Assembly: GCA_030433355.1 (NCBI GenBank)
Contig: JAUIMG010000002.1
Span: forward strand, 186,001 to 250,000
DNA length: 64,000 nt
Direction of reading: 5' to 3'
Source: Bacteroidia bacterium
GTDB taxonomy: Bacteria > Bacteroidota > Bacteroidia > Flavobacteriales_E > Vicingaceae
Part shown: piece after piece, positions 1-10,533 of the stretch
Numbering within the stretch: position 1 is the first letter of the stretch
Layout: each line of letters begins with the position of its first letter
Made by a program: the position numbers and the translations under genes
Notes under the pieces: generated by a model
What the model saw: only the letters and a program-made list of their open reading frames with translations
Told to the model about the DNA's origin: nothing
The model's database searches: none

Positions 1-620
1 TATTGCTTTTGTTAATAGAGTGTGGTCAAAAGGAACTGAAAGATGAGAATTTGTTTAAACAACTCAGTAATCTGAAAGTACCTTTAATGGTTTTAATCAA
101 TAAAATTGATTTAAATGACCAAAAGGCAATGGAAGAATCTTTAACGCATTGGGCAGAAGTGTTTCCGAAGGCCAATATTATTCCAATATCTGCTTTACAT
201 GGGTTTAATATAGACTTGATTAAAGAAAAGGTGTTAGAAAATATTCCTAATCATCCACCTTATTATCCTAAAGAAGGGTTTACAGATAAGTCTGAAAGAT
301 TTATTGTTGAAGAAAAAATTAGAGAGAAAATACTCTTGAATTACAAAAAGGAAATTCCATACTCTGTTGAAATAAAAGTGGATACTTTCAAGGAAGAGGC
401 TGATATTATAAAAATAAGAGTGCTAATTATTGTAGAAAGGGATAGTCAGAAACATATCTTAATTGGTAAGGGTGGAAACGCTCTTAAGAGAATAGGTACT
501 CAAGCAAGATTAGATTTAGAAGATTTTTTTGATAAGAAAATATTTCTTGAGCTTTTTGTGAAAGTGAATAAGGACTGGAGAAATGATGAGCAGCAATTAA
601 AACGATTTGGATATTTGTAA
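1..620 (+). CDS. era: GTPase Era, C-terminal part (5' end outside window)
   Basis: Partial gene; the reading frame is open from the first base, so the true start lies upstream. Era is an essential GTPase that binds 16S rRNA and helps 30S subunit maturation. What remains is the end of the G domain, with the G4 motif NKIDL and the G5-like ISALHG, then a KH RNA-binding domain carrying the GKGG loop near the end. The P-loop and switch regions are missing only because the window starts here. It is followed three bases later by der, a second ribosome-assembly GTPase, probably in the same transcript. The TTG at position 3 should not be taken as a start. Confidence 0.93.
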   Translation, partial: LLLLIECGQKELKDENLFKQLSNLKVPLMVLINKIDLNDQKAMEESLTHWAEVFPKANIIPISALHGFNIDLIKEKVLENIPNHPPYYPKEGFTDKSERFIVEEKIREKILLNYKKEIPYSVEIKVDTFKEEADIIKIRVLIIVERDSQKHILIGKGGNALKRIGTQARLDLEDFFDKKIFLELFVKVNKDWRNDEQQLKRFGYL

Positions 621-623
621 ATT

Positions 624-1931
624 ATGAAAAATGTTGTAGCAATAGTTGGTAGACCTAATGTTGGGAAATCTACTTTATTTAATAGAATTACTGAATCTAG
701 AAAAGCCATTGTTGACGAAGCAAGCGGAGTTACCAGAGATAGGCAGTATGGTATTGGTAAATGGGGAAAAAAGGAATTTACTTTAATAGATACCGGTGGA
801 TATGTTAAAGGTTCAGAAGATGAGTTCGAGGCAGATATTAGAAAGCAAGTAGAAATTGCAATAGCAGAAGCTACTGTCTTGTTATTTGTAGTAGACGTAA
901 CCGTAGGAATTACGGATTTAGACCAAAGAGTAGCTGATTTAATTAGAAGAGCTAATAAGCCCATTATTTTGGTCGTAAACAAGGTGGATAATCATGATCG
1001 GCAGTTAGAAGTAGCAGAATTCTACAGTTTTGGTTTTGATAATTTGTTTACTGTTTCAAGTATTAATGGGGCAGGTACAGGAGATTTATTGGATGAAGTA
1101 AATAAGTACCTAGAAGAAACACCTGAGGAAGAAGGTTCAGATATTCCTCGGATTGCTATTGTAGGGAGACCAAATGTTGGAAAATCATCTTTTCTAAATA
1201 CGTTAATTGGAGAAGAAAGGAATATTGTTACACCAATTGCAGGTACTACTAGAGATGCCGTAGGAACTCATTATAAAGCCTTCGATTTTGACTTTATTTT
1301 AACAGATACTGCAGGCTTAAGGAAAAAAGGAAAGGTAGATGAAGATATTGAGTTTTATTCTGTTATGCGAACCATAAGAGCAATTGAAAACGCAGATGTT
1401 TGTGTTATTCTAATTGAAGCTTTTGAGGGCATGATGGCACAGGATATGAATATTTTTCAACTCGCCATTAAGAATAAGAAAGGGATAGTAATTATGGTAA
1501 ATAAGTGGGATTTGGTTCAAAACAAAGACCAGAATACCATGAAAGCATTTAAGGCAAAAATTGTTGAAAAAATAGCTCCTTTTACAGATGTTCCAATAAT
1601 ATTCACTTCAGTTACGGAAAAACAAAGAGTGCTAGAAGTTTTAAAAGCAGCGGTAAAAGTCTTTGAGAATAGAATTAAAAAAATTCCTACACATCAATTA
1701 AACAAGCTTCTTTTGCCAATTGTAGAGAATTCACCCCCACCAACAGTTAAGGGTAAGTTTATTAAAATAAAGTTTATTACTATGCTCCCAACTTACAAAC
1801 CAACCTTTGTTTTCTATTGTAATCATCCTCAATATATTAAAGAGCCTTACAAAAGGTTTGTAGAGAATAGATTAAGAGAGCTTTTTGATTTTACTGGAGT
1901 GCCAATTCAGTTATTTTTTAGAAAAAAATAA
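624..1931 (+). CDS. der: ribosome assembly GTPase Der (EngA)
   Basis: Double-GTPase needed for 50S subunit assembly. The 435-residue length is normal. The first G domain has GRPNVGKS at residues 9-16, DTGGY and NKVD; the second has GRPNVGKS at about 181-188, DTAGL and NKWD. The C-terminal KH-like domain follows and ends in basic residues. The ATG start is three bases after the era stop, so the two are likely cotranscribed. Its stop codon abuts a strong inverted repeat shared with the convergent metK gene. Confidence 0.97.
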   Translation: MKNVVAIVGRPNVGKSTLFNRITESRKAIVDEASGVTRDRQYGIGKWGKKEFTLIDTGGYVKGSEDEFEADIRKQVEIAIAEATVLLFVVDVTVGITDLDQRVADLIRRANKPIILVVNKVDNHDRQLEVAEFYSFGFDNLFTVSSINGAGTGDLLDEVNKYLEETPEEEGSDIPRIAIVGRPNVGKSSFLNTLIGEERNIVTPIAGTTRDAVGTHYKAFDFDFILTDTAGLRKKGKVDEDIEFYSVMRTIRAIENADVCVILIEAFEGMMAQDMNIFQLAIKNKKGIVIMVNKWDLVQNKDQNTMKAFKAKIVEKIAPFTDVPIIFTSVTEKQRVLEVLKAAVKVFENRIKKIPTHQLNKLLLPIVENSPPPTVKGKFIKIKFITMLPTYKPTFVFYCNHPQYIKEPYKRFVENRLRELFDFTGVPIQLFFRKK

Positions 1932-1955
1932 AGGGAAAGCTATAGCTTTCCCTTT
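1930..1955. terminator. bidirectional terminator between der and metK
   Basis: A perfect 13+13 base palindrome (half-site AAAGGGAAAGCTA) lies between the convergent der and metK genes. It is A-rich on the left and T-rich on the right, so it can act as a hairpin terminator in both directions. It overlaps the der stop codon by two bases. Confidence 0.85.
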
Positions 1956-1978
1956 AAGAATTGAAATGCATTTTTTAT

Positions 1979-3250
1979 TTAGTTAAACGCGGCTTTAATC
2001 TTGTCGACATAGTTAAGCTCCTCCCAAGGGAATAACTTTACTTCCATTTCTACTTCTTCGCCGTTAGGAGAAATAAACTTTTTATTTTTCATTTCACACT
2101 TTCTGCCCATATGGCCATATGCTGCAGTTTCAGAATATATTGGAGTTCTTAGTTTAAATCTAGTTTCGATTGCGTAAGGTCTCATATCAAATATATCCAT
2201 CAATTTTTCTGCTATTTCTCCATCAGATAATTCAACTTTTGAAGTGCCGTATGTATTTACATATAGTCCCATAGGTTCAGCAACCCCAATTGCATAAGCA
2301 ACTTGCACTAGTACTTCATCCGCTATGCCTGCAGCAACGAAATTTTTTGCGATATGTCTAGTTGCATAGGCAGCTGAGCGATCAACTTTACTTGGATCCT
2401 TTCCTGAAAAAGCTCCCCCACCGTGAGCTCCTTTACCTCCATAGGTGTCAACAATAATTTTTCTTCCTGTTAATCCTGTATCTCCATGTGGGCCACCAAT
2501 TACAAATGTTCCAGTTGGATTTATATGGTAAATTATATCTTCTGTGAATAGCTTTTGTATGTCTTTTGGCAATTTAGCAATTACTCTTGGCATTAAAATA
2601 TGGATAATGTCTGCTTTAATTTTAGCAAGCATTTTTTCATCATTATCTGCTTTTGAGCCATCTTTAACAAAATCATCGTGTTGTGTAGAAACAACAATAG
2701 CGACTATTTTTTGAGGAACATTTTCGTCTGAATATTCAATAGTTACTTGACTTTTAGAATCTGGTCTCAAGTATTTAATTTCCTTATTCTCTCTTCTTAG
2801 TTCCGCAAGTTCTTGAAGGATTAGGTGCGATAAGTCTAAAGCCAATGGCATGTAGTTTTCTGTCTCGTTGGTTGCATAACCAAACATCATTCCTTGGTCT
2901 CCTGCTCCTTGCTCTTCTTTATTTGCTTTGTCTACTCCTTGATTGATATCAGGAGACTGTTCGTGAATTGCTGAAAATACGCCACAGCTATTTCCGTCAA
3001 ACATATATTCGCTTTTGTTGTAACCAATTTTGTTAATTACATCTCTAGCGATTATTTGAACGTCTAAATAAGCCGTAGATTTTACCTCTCCTGCTAACAC
3101 AACTTGACCAGTAGTAACTAAAGTTTCACAAGCCACTTTAGATTCAGGGTCAAAGGCCAAAAAGTTATCAATTAAAGCATCAGAAATTTGATCTGCTACT
3201 TTATCTGGGTGTCCCTCTGATACTGACTCTGAGGTAAATAAATATGACAT
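1979..3250 (-). CDS. metK: S-adenosylmethionine synthetase
   Basis: Makes S-adenosylmethionine from methionine and ATP. The 423-residue protein has the N-terminal SEGHPDK motif, the central [12 protein letters not shown] motif, and the glycine-rich [18 protein letters not shown] phosphate-binding region, all diagnostic. It is convergent with der and separated from it by the shared terminator. Just upstream on the minus strand (3277-3284) a near-consensus -7 box TACTTTAG is followed by GCAGCC, as also seen before atpD. No SAM riboswitch is visible in the short leader. ahcY, which recycles the SAH product, lies 14 kb away. Confidence 0.97.
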   Translation of the reverse strand: MSYLFTSESVSEGHPDKVADQISDALIDNFLAFDPESKVACETLVTTGQVVLAGEVKSTAYLDVQIIARDVINKIGYNKSEYMFDGNSCGVFSAIHEQSPDINQGVDKANKEEQGAGDQGMMFGYATNETENYMPLALDLSHLILQELAELRRENKEIKYLRPDSKSQVTIEYSDENVPQKIVAIVVSTQHDDFVKDGSKADNDEKMLAKIKADIIHILMPRVIAKLPKDIQKLFTEDIIYHINPTGTFVIGGPHGDTGLTGRKIIVDTYGGKGAHGGGAFSGKDPSKVDRSAAYATRHIAKNFVAAGIADEVLVQVAYAIGVAEPMGLYVNTYGTSKVELSDGEIAEKLMDIFDMRPYAIETRFKLRTPIYSETAAYGHMGRKCEMKNKKFISPNGEEVEMEVKLFPWEELNYVDKIKAAFN

Positions 3251-3311
3251 ATTGTTTTATATTAAATTTTGGGCTGCTAAAGTACGAATAGATTAGATTT
3301 TTAAAAATAAC

Positions 3312-4226
3312 TTAAGCTTCCGTTTTACTTGTTAGTTGTTTAAAAACATCTTCTAATTTACTTTCTTCCATTTGGATGGTCAAAACAGAATTATTTTGCT
3401 TTACAGCAAAGTCGAAAAGCTTACTTCTAAGGTCTAAATCTTTCTTTTGTAGTATGGCCCAATTTTTACCATCTTCACTTATAGCTTTTTGAACTCCTTC
3501 TATATTTTGTAAATCATTTTTGTTAACTGAATTAGCAAATTCTATTATAATTCTATTACTATGAAATAACTTACTTAGCTCTTTTGTTTTGTCGTTTGCT
3601 ACAATTTTTCCTTGATGAATAATTACAATTCGATCGCAAATTGCTTCTACTTCTTGCATAATGTGCGTAGAAAGCATCACTGTCTTTTTCTTGCCTAACT
3701 CTTTTATAAGAGATCTAATTTCTTCTAGTTGATTTGGATCTAAGCCAGTGGTTGGTTCATCTAGAATTAAAACACTAGGGTCGTGCAAAATAGCTTGAGC
3801 TAAGCCAACTCTTTGCTTATATCCTTTAGATAGTTGACCTATTTTTTTATTCTGCTCTATGGTAAGTCCTACTTCTTCTATCACCTCCTTAACTCTTTCC
3901 TTCTTATTAGCAATTCCATAGATGCCTGCAGAAAACAAAAGAAACTCTTTTACATACATTTCATAGTAAAGAGGGTTTTGTTCTGCTAAGTAGCCAATTT
4001 GTGACTTAACCTTTAGATCATTTTCTTCTACATCTAGTCCATTCACTAATACGGTTCCACTGCTTGCAGGAATATAGGCAGTAATAATTTTCATTAAAGT
4101 AGATTTGCCAGCACCATTGGGGCCAAGAAAACCTATAATTTCTCCTGCCTCTATCTCAAAAGAAACATTATCTAAAGCTTTCTGCTTGCCATAATATTTA
4201 GTTACATTTTTTATAGAAATAGACAT
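3312..4226 (-). CDS. gldA: ABC transporter ATP-binding protein, GldA-like
   Basis: ATPase subunit of an ABC transporter. Walker A GPNGAGKST is at residues 35-43, signature LSKGYKQR at 132-139 and Walker B LILDEP at 153-158, with the switch histidine in STHIMQEVEAI. Length (304 residues) and the region YLAEQNPLYYEM resemble GldA of gliding Bacteroidota, which pairs with GldF and GldG. Those partners are not in this window, so the name rests on sequence resemblance alone; another ABC-2 type exporter ATPase is possible. Divergent from rsgA with only 52 bases between starts. Confidence 0.75.
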   Translation of the reverse strand: MSISIKNVTKYYGKQKALDNVSFEIEAGEIIGFLGPNGAGKSTLMKIITAYIPASSGTVLVNGLDVEENDLKVKSQIGYLAEQNPLYYEMYVKEFLLFSAGIYGIANKKERVKEVIEEVGLTIEQNKKIGQLSKGYKQRVGLAQAILHDPSVLILDEPTTGLDPNQLEEIRSLIKELGKKKTVMLSTHIMQEVEAICDRIVIIHQGKIVANDKTKELSKLFHSNRIIIEFANSVNKNDLQNIEGVQKAISEDGKNWAILQKKDLDLRSKLFDFAVKQNNSVLTIQMEESKLEDVFKQLTSKTEA

Positions 4227-4278
4227 ATTCTTCTAAAATAAATAGTGCCCTCGAAATTACTAATTTTAAAACCTAATT

Positions 4279-5223
4279 ATGGGTGATTTAATAGGTGTAA
4301 TAGCAAAGTCTACCGGCAGCTGGTATGAGATTGAAACGAAAAATGGCGATCGGATTAAGGCTCGATTAAAAGGGAAAATTCGATTAAAAGGATTAAAAAG
4401 TACCAATCCAGTTGCCGTAGGAGACATTGTTGATTATGAGCTAGAAGGAGATGAGGGCTTAATTAAAGAAATTCACCCTAGGAAAAACTATATTATTCGT
4501 AAATCTATTAACCTTTCAAAGCAGGTTCAAATCATTGCGGCGAATGTAGATCAACTTTTTTTAATTGTTACTTTATTAAACCCAGTTACTACCTTTGGTT
4601 TTATAGATCGCTTTTTAGTTGGTGCAGAAGCTTATGGAATTAAGACCATTTTGTTGTTTAATAAAAAGGATTTGTATCAAACAGAAGAACTTAAAAGGGA
4701 ATTAGAAAATTGGCAGTCTATTTATAAAAATGCAGGCTATGATTTCCTCGAAATAAGCGCAACTGAAAAGGAAGGCTTGGAGGAACTGAAATCTATAATG
4801 AAATCCAAGGTTTCTATTTTTTCAGGTAATTCCGGAGTAGGTAAAAGTAGTTTGATTAATGCCTTAGATCCTAATTTGGATTTAAGAGTTAATCAGATTT
4901 CAGATTACCATAAATCAGGACAGCATACTACAACTTTTGCAGAATTATTTCACTTGGCTTTTGGAGGAACAATTATAGATACTCCTGGTATTAAGGGTTT
5001 TGGTAATGTGGAGATAAATAAAGAAGAACTAGCTCACTATTTTCCCGAAATGAGAGCTCTTATGAACGATTGTAAATACAATAACTGTGTTCATATCAAT
5101 GAGCCTTCCTGTGCTATAAAAGAGGCAGTTTTAAATGGAGATATCAGTCAAAAGCGCTACGATAATTATCTGTCCATTTACTATGAAGATGATGAAGAAA
5201 CCTTTAGAGCAAAAGGATATTAA
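4279..5223 (+). CDS. rsgA: ribosome small subunit-dependent GTPase RsgA
   Basis: Late-stage 30S assembly GTPase with a circularly permuted G domain. An N-terminal OB fold (about residues 1-75) is followed by G4 NKKD at 128-131, then G1 GNSGVGKS at 183-190 and G3 DTPG at 234-237. The C-terminal zinc finger is intact, with Cys265, Cys270, His272 and Cys278. The stop codon directly abuts the dtd start, so rsgA, dtd and the MazG-like gene form a tight operon. Confidence 0.96.
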   Translation: MGDLIGVIAKSTGSWYEIETKNGDRIKARLKGKIRLKGLKSTNPVAVGDIVDYELEGDEGLIKEIHPRKNYIIRKSINLSKQVQIIAANVDQLFLIVTLLNPVTTFGFIDRFLVGAEAYGIKTILLFNKKDLYQTEELKRELENWQSIYKNAGYDFLEISATEKEGLEELKSIMKSKVSIFSGNSGVGKSSLINALDPNLDLRVNQISDYHKSGQHTTTFAELFHLAFGGTIIDTPGIKGFGNVEINKEELAHYFPEMRALMNDCKYNNCVHINEPSCAIKEAVLNGDISQKRYDNYLSIYYEDDEETFRAKGY

Positions 5224-5679
5224 ATGAGGGTATTGTTGCAAAGAGTTGAAGAAGCTTCCGTGGAAATTGATAGTAGTATTCTTTCATCTATCAAGAAAGG
5301 ACTGTTATTATTTCTAGGCATAGAGGCTGAAGATACTTCAGAAGACATAGCTTGGCTCGTTAAAAAGATTACCGCTCTAAGAATTTTTAGCGATGAGGAA
5401 GGCAAGATGAATTTATCTATTAAGGATATTGCAGGAGAGCTTTTGGTAGTAAGTCAATTTACCTTACACGCCTCTACAAAAAAGGGAAATAGACCTTCAT
5501 TTATAAAAGCAGCTAGACCAGAACTTGCAACACCTCTCTATGAAAAATTTAAGGTTCAATTAGAAGAAGAGCTTGGTAAAGCGAAAGTGAAGTCCGGAGT
5601 TTTTGGCGCTGATATGAAGGTTAGTTTGGTAAACAATGGGCCGGTTACTATTTGGTTAGATTCAAAAAATAAAGAATAA
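5224..5679 (+). CDS. dtd: D-aminoacyl-tRNA deacylase
   Basis: Hydrolyses D-amino acids wrongly attached to tRNA. The 151-residue protein has the start [16 protein letters not shown], the conserved [17 protein letters not shown] region with the catalytic threonine-containing SQFTL motif, and the late [11 protein letters not shown] motif. The ATG follows the rsgA stop with no gap, and its own stop shares one base with the ATG of the next gene (TAATG), indicating translational coupling. Confidence 0.96.
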   Translation: MRVLLQRVEEASVEIDSSILSSIKKGLLLFLGIEAEDTSEDIAWLVKKITALRIFSDEEGKMNLSIKDIAGELLVVSQFTLHASTKKGNRPSFIKAARPELATPLYEKFKVQLEEELGKAKVKSGVFGADMKVSLVNNGPVTIWLDSKNKE

Positions 5680-6002
5680 TGACAATTAAAGAAGCACAAA
5701 TTGCAGTTGACCATTGGATTAAAAAATATGGGGTTCGTTACTTTAATGAGCTGACCAATATGGCCCAATTAACGGAAGAGGTGGGAGAAGTTGCAAGAAT
5801 TATAGCAAGAAGGTATGGAGAGCAATCGGAAAAGGAAAGTGATAAGCAAAAAGATTTAGCAGATGAAATGGCCGACGTAATGTTCGTTTTGATTTGTTTG
5901 GCCAATCAAACTGGAGTTGATTTAGAAGCTGCAATGAAGAATAATTTGGAGAAGAAAACGAAAAGGGATTCGAAAAGGCATAAGAATAACGATAAGCTAT
6001 AA
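5679..6002 (+). CDS. MazG-like nucleotide pyrophosphohydrolase
   Basis: A 107-residue single-domain all-alpha NTP pyrophosphohydrolase of the MazG/dCTPase superfamily. The metal-binding pattern is visible as LTEEVGEVARI followed by the downstream LADEMADVMFV helix. Family members remove non-canonical or excess nucleoside triphosphates; the substrate here cannot be told. The start overlaps the dtd stop by one base. Its 3' end overlaps a convergent gene by six bases. Confidence 0.85.
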   Translation: MTIKEAQIAVDHWIKKYGVRYFNELTNMAQLTEEVGEVARIIARRYGEQSEKESDKQKDLADEMADVMFVLICLANQTGVDLEAAMKNNLEKKTKRDSKRHKNNDKL

Positions 6003-6434
6003 ATTATTTCTAATATAAAGTAAATCCTGCTCAATATTATTTGGTAAAAGATTGATGATAGTGTCTATCTCATTAACTGTATATTTTATGTAAGCAGGGT
6101 TGTTCCCAATTATCTTTTTTCTGTATAATAAATTCCGATAATCGTAAATAATATGACCTTTATTTATTTTGTTAAAGTCATTAAGATCTAACTGATTGTT
6201 GTTTCCTAAAACAATAACATAATCCTTTCTTAATTCAATATAATTTAAGAATTCATAATAAATTTTGTTGCAGTTTGAGCAGCCTAAACCGTTTAATACA
6301 AAAATATCTTTTGGAATAGCATCAATTTTATATTCTGAATTAAATATTTCTTTTAAAAGCTGATTTTTTTGAAAGTAATTATTTTGTTCAAAACAAAGAA
6401 CGAAGCAAATAGTCAAAAAAATTGAATTAATCAT
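5997..6434 (-). CDS. hypothetical protein with CxxC motif
   Basis: 145 residues, not recognised. The N-terminus looks like a short hydrophobic signal or anchor (MINSIFLTICFVLCF), so the protein is probably exported or membrane-attached. A CSNC motif near residue 52 in the context LNGLGCSNC suggests a redox-active or metal-binding pair, perhaps a thioredoxin-like fold, but no full family signature is seen. Its ATG shares one base with the stop of the upstream 387-residue gene (TAATG), so the two are coupled. The DNA is more AT-rich than the flanking housekeeping genes. Confidence 0.65.
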   Translation of the reverse strand: MINSIFLTICFVLCFEQNNYFQKNQLLKEIFNSEYKIDAIPKDIFVLNGLGCSNCNKIYYEFLNYIELRKDYVIVLGNNNQLDLNDFNKINKGHIIYDYRNLLYRKKIIGNNPAYIKYTVNEIDTIINLLPNNIEQDLLYIRNNL

Positions 6435-7597
6435 TATTTAAGAAGCTCAACGGTGTAAATATTAGGATTGTAATCAGGAGAATTAGGGTTATGGGTAGAA
6501 ATAAAGACATTGTTTTCTGTTATCCATAAAAGTGGTCTATACTTTCCTTTTTCTAAATGAATCTCCTCTACTAACTCTAAATTATCATTATAAACGAGTA
6601 TCCACTTTTCCTCAAAACCATAATCCAAGATTAAATCATCTCCTTCTTGCTCATTTAAAGGCAAAAGGCACATAATGTAGGTTCTATCTTTAAATCTATA
6701 AGTGTAACTAAATCTAGTATTTGTTTTAAGCTCTTTATCTAAATAGGGCATAAACCCTTTGGTGTTCATAGGAACTGTATCGCAAGCTAGGCTAATTGGG
6801 TAGTTACTAAATTTTACATTTTTAGATTCAATTCTTATTGCATTATAAGTATTCATTTTTAAATCATACACCCAAAGGCTATCATTAAATAAGCTAGTTA
6901 TAAAGGCTTTATCCTTCTGAAAAAATGAAGTATGTTCTTTGTAATAGTATTTATATTGATAATCAGACATATGGTTCTTATGGAATTCTTTAAATATTTC
7001 CTTGACAGTACTTGTATTTAAATTTATTTCAAAAAAAAGAGGAGATTGTTGATTATTCTTATTAAAGATTGAAATATACTCGTAGTAATTAGTTTGAGCT
7101 AGTTCTACAAACTCATTAAAAGTATATTCTTTGTTTGAATACCATTGAGGAGAAATGTAAATGAAATTTTCTTTCTCTCTTTTGTTCAAAAACATTTTAT
7201 GAAACTCATATCGTTCACCATTTTTTAAATCATTTATTAGCTTTGTTGAATTAATTTCACGTAAGACGGTGTTATCTTTAAAATGAATTAAAAAACCATT
7301 TTTTGATACTATATATTCATTAACTGAAATTAAAAATAAATAGTCAATACTTTTAGTACGTTCTTTAACAAAACTTAAATCTATTTTTTTATATAAATTA
7401 CCGTTGCTATAAAACAAAAATAAAGTATCATTTTTTTGAAAATTTGAAAAATAGAATAAATCTAATTTGTCAATAGTAATTGTATTTGAGCATCTAAGAT
7501 CTGGATAAAAAGGCAATAAAAATTTAACTTCTGAAGCCCTAGAATAAAAGTTAGTTAGTGCGTTTAAAATGAGAACAATAAGAACTTTTTTTGCCAT
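6434..7597 (-). CDS. hypothetical exported protein, possible beta-propeller
   Basis: 387 residues, not recognised with certainty. A signal-peptide-like start (MAKKVLIVLILNALTNFYSRA) is followed by repeated short beta-strand-rich segments with aromatic and charged turns (NDTLFLFYSNGNLYKKIDL, SLWVYDLKMNTYNAIRIES, EKWILVYNDNLELVEEIHL). This spacing resembles six-bladed beta-propellers common in Bacteroidota, but that is inference. It heads a two-gene unit with the downstream CxxC protein. A hairpin terminator separates it from the lipoprotein gene upstream. Confidence 0.65.
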   Translation of the reverse strand: MAKKVLIVLILNALTNFYSRASEVKFLLPFYPDLRCSNTITIDKLDLFYFSNFQKNDTLFLFYSNGNLYKKIDLSFVKERTKSIDYLFLISVNEYIVSKNGFLIHFKDNTVLREINSTKLINDLKNGERYEFHKMFLNKREKENFIYISPQWYSNKEYTFNEFVELAQTNYYEYISIFNKNNQQSPLFFEINLNTSTVKEIFKEFHKNHMSDYQYKYYYKEHTSFFQKDKAFITSLFNDSLWVYDLKMNTYNAIRIESKNVKFSNYPISLACDTVPMNTKGFMPYLDKELKTNTRFSYTYRFKDRTYIMCLLPLNEQEGDDLILDYGFEEKWILVYNDNLELVEEIHLEKGKYRPLLWITENNVFISTHNPNSPDYNPNIYTVELLK

Positions 7598-7616
7598 ATG
7601 CTAAAAGTAAATAAAA

Positions 7617-7644
7617 AAAGAAGGGAGTTTTAACTCCCTTCTTT
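7617..7644 (-). terminator. terminator of the 154-residue lipoprotein gene
   Basis: Inverted repeat with 11-base arms (AAAGAAGGGAG / CTCCCTTCTTT) and a short T-rich loop. It is followed on the minus strand by a run of T residues (the A-run at 7613-7619 on the plus strand). It lies just beyond the stop of the gene at 7655-8119. Confidence 0.8.
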
Positions 7645-7654
7645 AAAAAAGTTG

Positions 7655-8119
7655 TTATTCATAAAGATATCCTGCAATTATTTCGCCTGTCGATAAATCT
7701 CTGAATGCTACCATTTCAATAGTGCCATCAAAAGTTTTTTCAACCCCGTAATTACCGTCAATGACTCCATCAACATCCTCTTCATCAAACAAGTTTATTG
7801 CATCAGCATAATTTAAATTGAAGCTATTAGGCTTGAAAGTGTCATCATTGTCAAAAAAAGTATTGCCATTTGCTATTCCCCATGGTAAACTTGAGAATCT
7901 TTTACAATCTGTCGCTGGCGAGCCACATCCGGACATATTCCCGTTATTATCTACTTCAACTGTATGAGTTTCACCACTTGCCTTTGAAGGGATGTAATTT
8001 GATTTAGAGGAATTTTCGCTGACATTTGTTTGAATTTGAGGCTGTGATTCCTCCTTTTCACAAGCTTGAAATCCTATAAAGAATAATGCTGTAAGGGGGA
8101 TAAGATATTTGATTTTCAT
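7655..8119 (-). CDS. hypothetical lipoprotein
   Basis: 154 residues with a clear lipoprotein signal: MKIKYLIPLTALFFIGFQAC, with the lipobox cysteine at residue 20. The mature part starts with a low-complexity acidic and serine-rich linker, then a small domain containing GCGSPATDC (a cysteine pair) and acidic loops such as DNDDTF and DEEDVDG. No family recognised. The single gene is followed by its own terminator. Divergent from the XRE regulator gene 8243-8620, which might control it; that is only a guess from position. Confidence 0.75.
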   Translation of the reverse strand: MKIKYLIPLTALFFIGFQACEKEESQPQIQTNVSENSSKSNYIPSKASGETHTVEVDNNGNMSGCGSPATDCKRFSSLPWGIANGNTFFDNDDTFKPNSFNLNYADAINLFDEEDVDGVIDGNYGVEKTFDGTIEMVAFRDLSTGEIIAGYLYE

Positions 8120-8186
8120 AATATAAGTATTAAGTTTATTAAATTAGAATTTGTAAAAGGCCATTTTACTTTTTTAAAGTGACTAC

Positions 8187-8194
8187 TAAATTTG
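8187..8194 (+). promoter_or_regulatory. candidate -7 box for the XRE gene
   Basis: TAAATTTG matches the Bacteroidota -7 consensus TAnnTTTG exactly and lies 48 bases before the XRE start codon. No good -33 TTG was found at the expected distance, so this is a candidate only. Confidence 0.35.
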
Positions 8195-8242
8195 TTAGTA
8201 TAAAAATCAAATTTTGAATAAGAATATTCCAAAAAAGAATAA

Positions 8243-8620
8243 ATGAGCTATAGAAAGGAAATAATGGACATTATAAAGAGCTATAGAAATGAAAAAGGAA
8301 TAAGCCAATTTGATATGGCAGACAAAATAGGTCTAACTCAAAGTTCTTATGCTAAGCTAGAAAATGGAGCCACTGCCTTAGATGTAGATAGATTAGTAAA
8401 TATAGCTAAGGTTCTTAAGCTTCCAATAATAAAGTTATTCCCTCAAGAATTAATTGAAGTGAACAAAGATTCATATACTTTAGAAGAGTACAAGAACATC
8501 TCTGAGGCCATTATTGGTTTTATTTATGATTTAAAAGATAATAATACTAAAGAACTTGAGAATAAATTGATGGCTCAAAATTTGACTATAAGAGAGTTAA
8601 TAAAAAAAATCTCGCCTTAG
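8243..8620 (+). CDS. XRE-family helix-turn-helix regulator
   Basis: 125 residues. The N-terminal 70 residues form a Cro/C1-type helix-turn-helix (GISQFDMADKIGLTQSSYAK, then LENGATALDVDRLVNIAKVL), as in many small DNA-binding regulators. The C-terminal part is helical and charged, and may serve for dimerisation. Targets are unknown; the divergent lipoprotein gene is the nearest candidate. The TAG stop codon lies inside the loop and stem of its own terminator hairpin. Confidence 0.85.
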   Translation: MSYRKEIMDIIKSYRNEKGISQFDMADKIGLTQSSYAKLENGATALDVDRLVNIAKVLKLPIIKLFPQELIEVNKDSYTLEEYKNISEAIIGFIYDLKDNNTKELENKLMAQNLTIRELIKKISP

Positions 8621-8630
8621 GCGAGATTTT
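8606..8630 (+). terminator. terminator overlapping the XRE stop codon
   Basis: An 11-base stem (AAAATCTCGCC paired with GGCGAGATTTT) with a three-base loop TTA, followed by T residues. The stop codon of the XRE gene (8618-8620) is in the hairpin itself, so a terminating ribosome would cover the terminator. It may also serve the convergent atpC transcript. Confidence 0.85.
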
Positions 8631-8660
8631 TTTTATTAATTATAATTCTATAAGTTGCTC

Positions 8661-8897
8661 TTATTCAGCTAAAACAATAATCTTATTATGGTTTACTTCC
8701 ACAACTCCGCCATTAACATCAAAAAACTGCTCTTGATTAGAAGAATCAACTAATTTGATTTTTCCCTCTTTTAAAGTAGCAACTAATGGAGCGTGATTCT
8801 CTTTGATGCCAAATTTCCCATCAGAACCAGGGAAGGTAGCCAAGCTAACTTCTCCGCTGTATAGATTTTTATCTGGAGTTACTATTTCAATATGCAT
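8661..8897 (-). CDS. atpC: F1Fo ATP synthase epsilon subunit
   Basis: Central-stalk subunit of ATP synthase. The 78 residues match the N-terminal beta-sandwich domain (MHIEIVTPDKNLYSGEV, LATFPGSDGKFGIKENHAPL, VNGGVVEV). The C-terminal two-helix inhibitory domain found in the roughly 130-residue enterobacterial form is absent, as is common in Bacteroidota. It follows atpD by 51 bases on the same strand. The other ATP synthase subunits are not in this window. Confidence 0.93.
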   Translation of the reverse strand: MHIEIVTPDKNLYSGEVSLATFPGSDGKFGIKENHAPLVATLKEGKIKLVDSSNQEQFFDVNGGVVEVNHNKIIVLAE

Positions 8898-8948
8898 TTT
8901 ATCCTTTTTATAATGTCAAAGTTTTGTCCACTGAGCAAAGTCCAAGTG

Positions 8949-10466
<1,518 letters not shown>

Positions 10467-10513
10467 TTATTTTTAATTAAATTAGGTAAAATATCCTTCC
10501 TAAAATTCGGCTG

Positions 10514-10521
10514 CAAAAGTA
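10514..10521 (-). promoter_or_regulatory. -7 box of the atpD promoter
   Basis: On the minus strand TACTTTTG matches TAnnTTTG perfectly, 47 bases before the atpD start codon. A TTG at the -33 side (10546-10548) is 24 bases away, slightly longer than usual. It is followed by GCAGCC, as also seen near the metK start. Confidence 0.6.
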
Positions 10522-10533
10522 TATTTTTTTGAC

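Noticed and set aside
500-982. Antisense frame across the era-der junction
   Set aside because: It mirrors the opposite-strand coding region of two conserved GTPases and has no domain features; similar shadows elsewhere were left out.
3241-3311. SAM riboswitch before metK
   Set aside because: The leader is short and shows none of the conserved elements.
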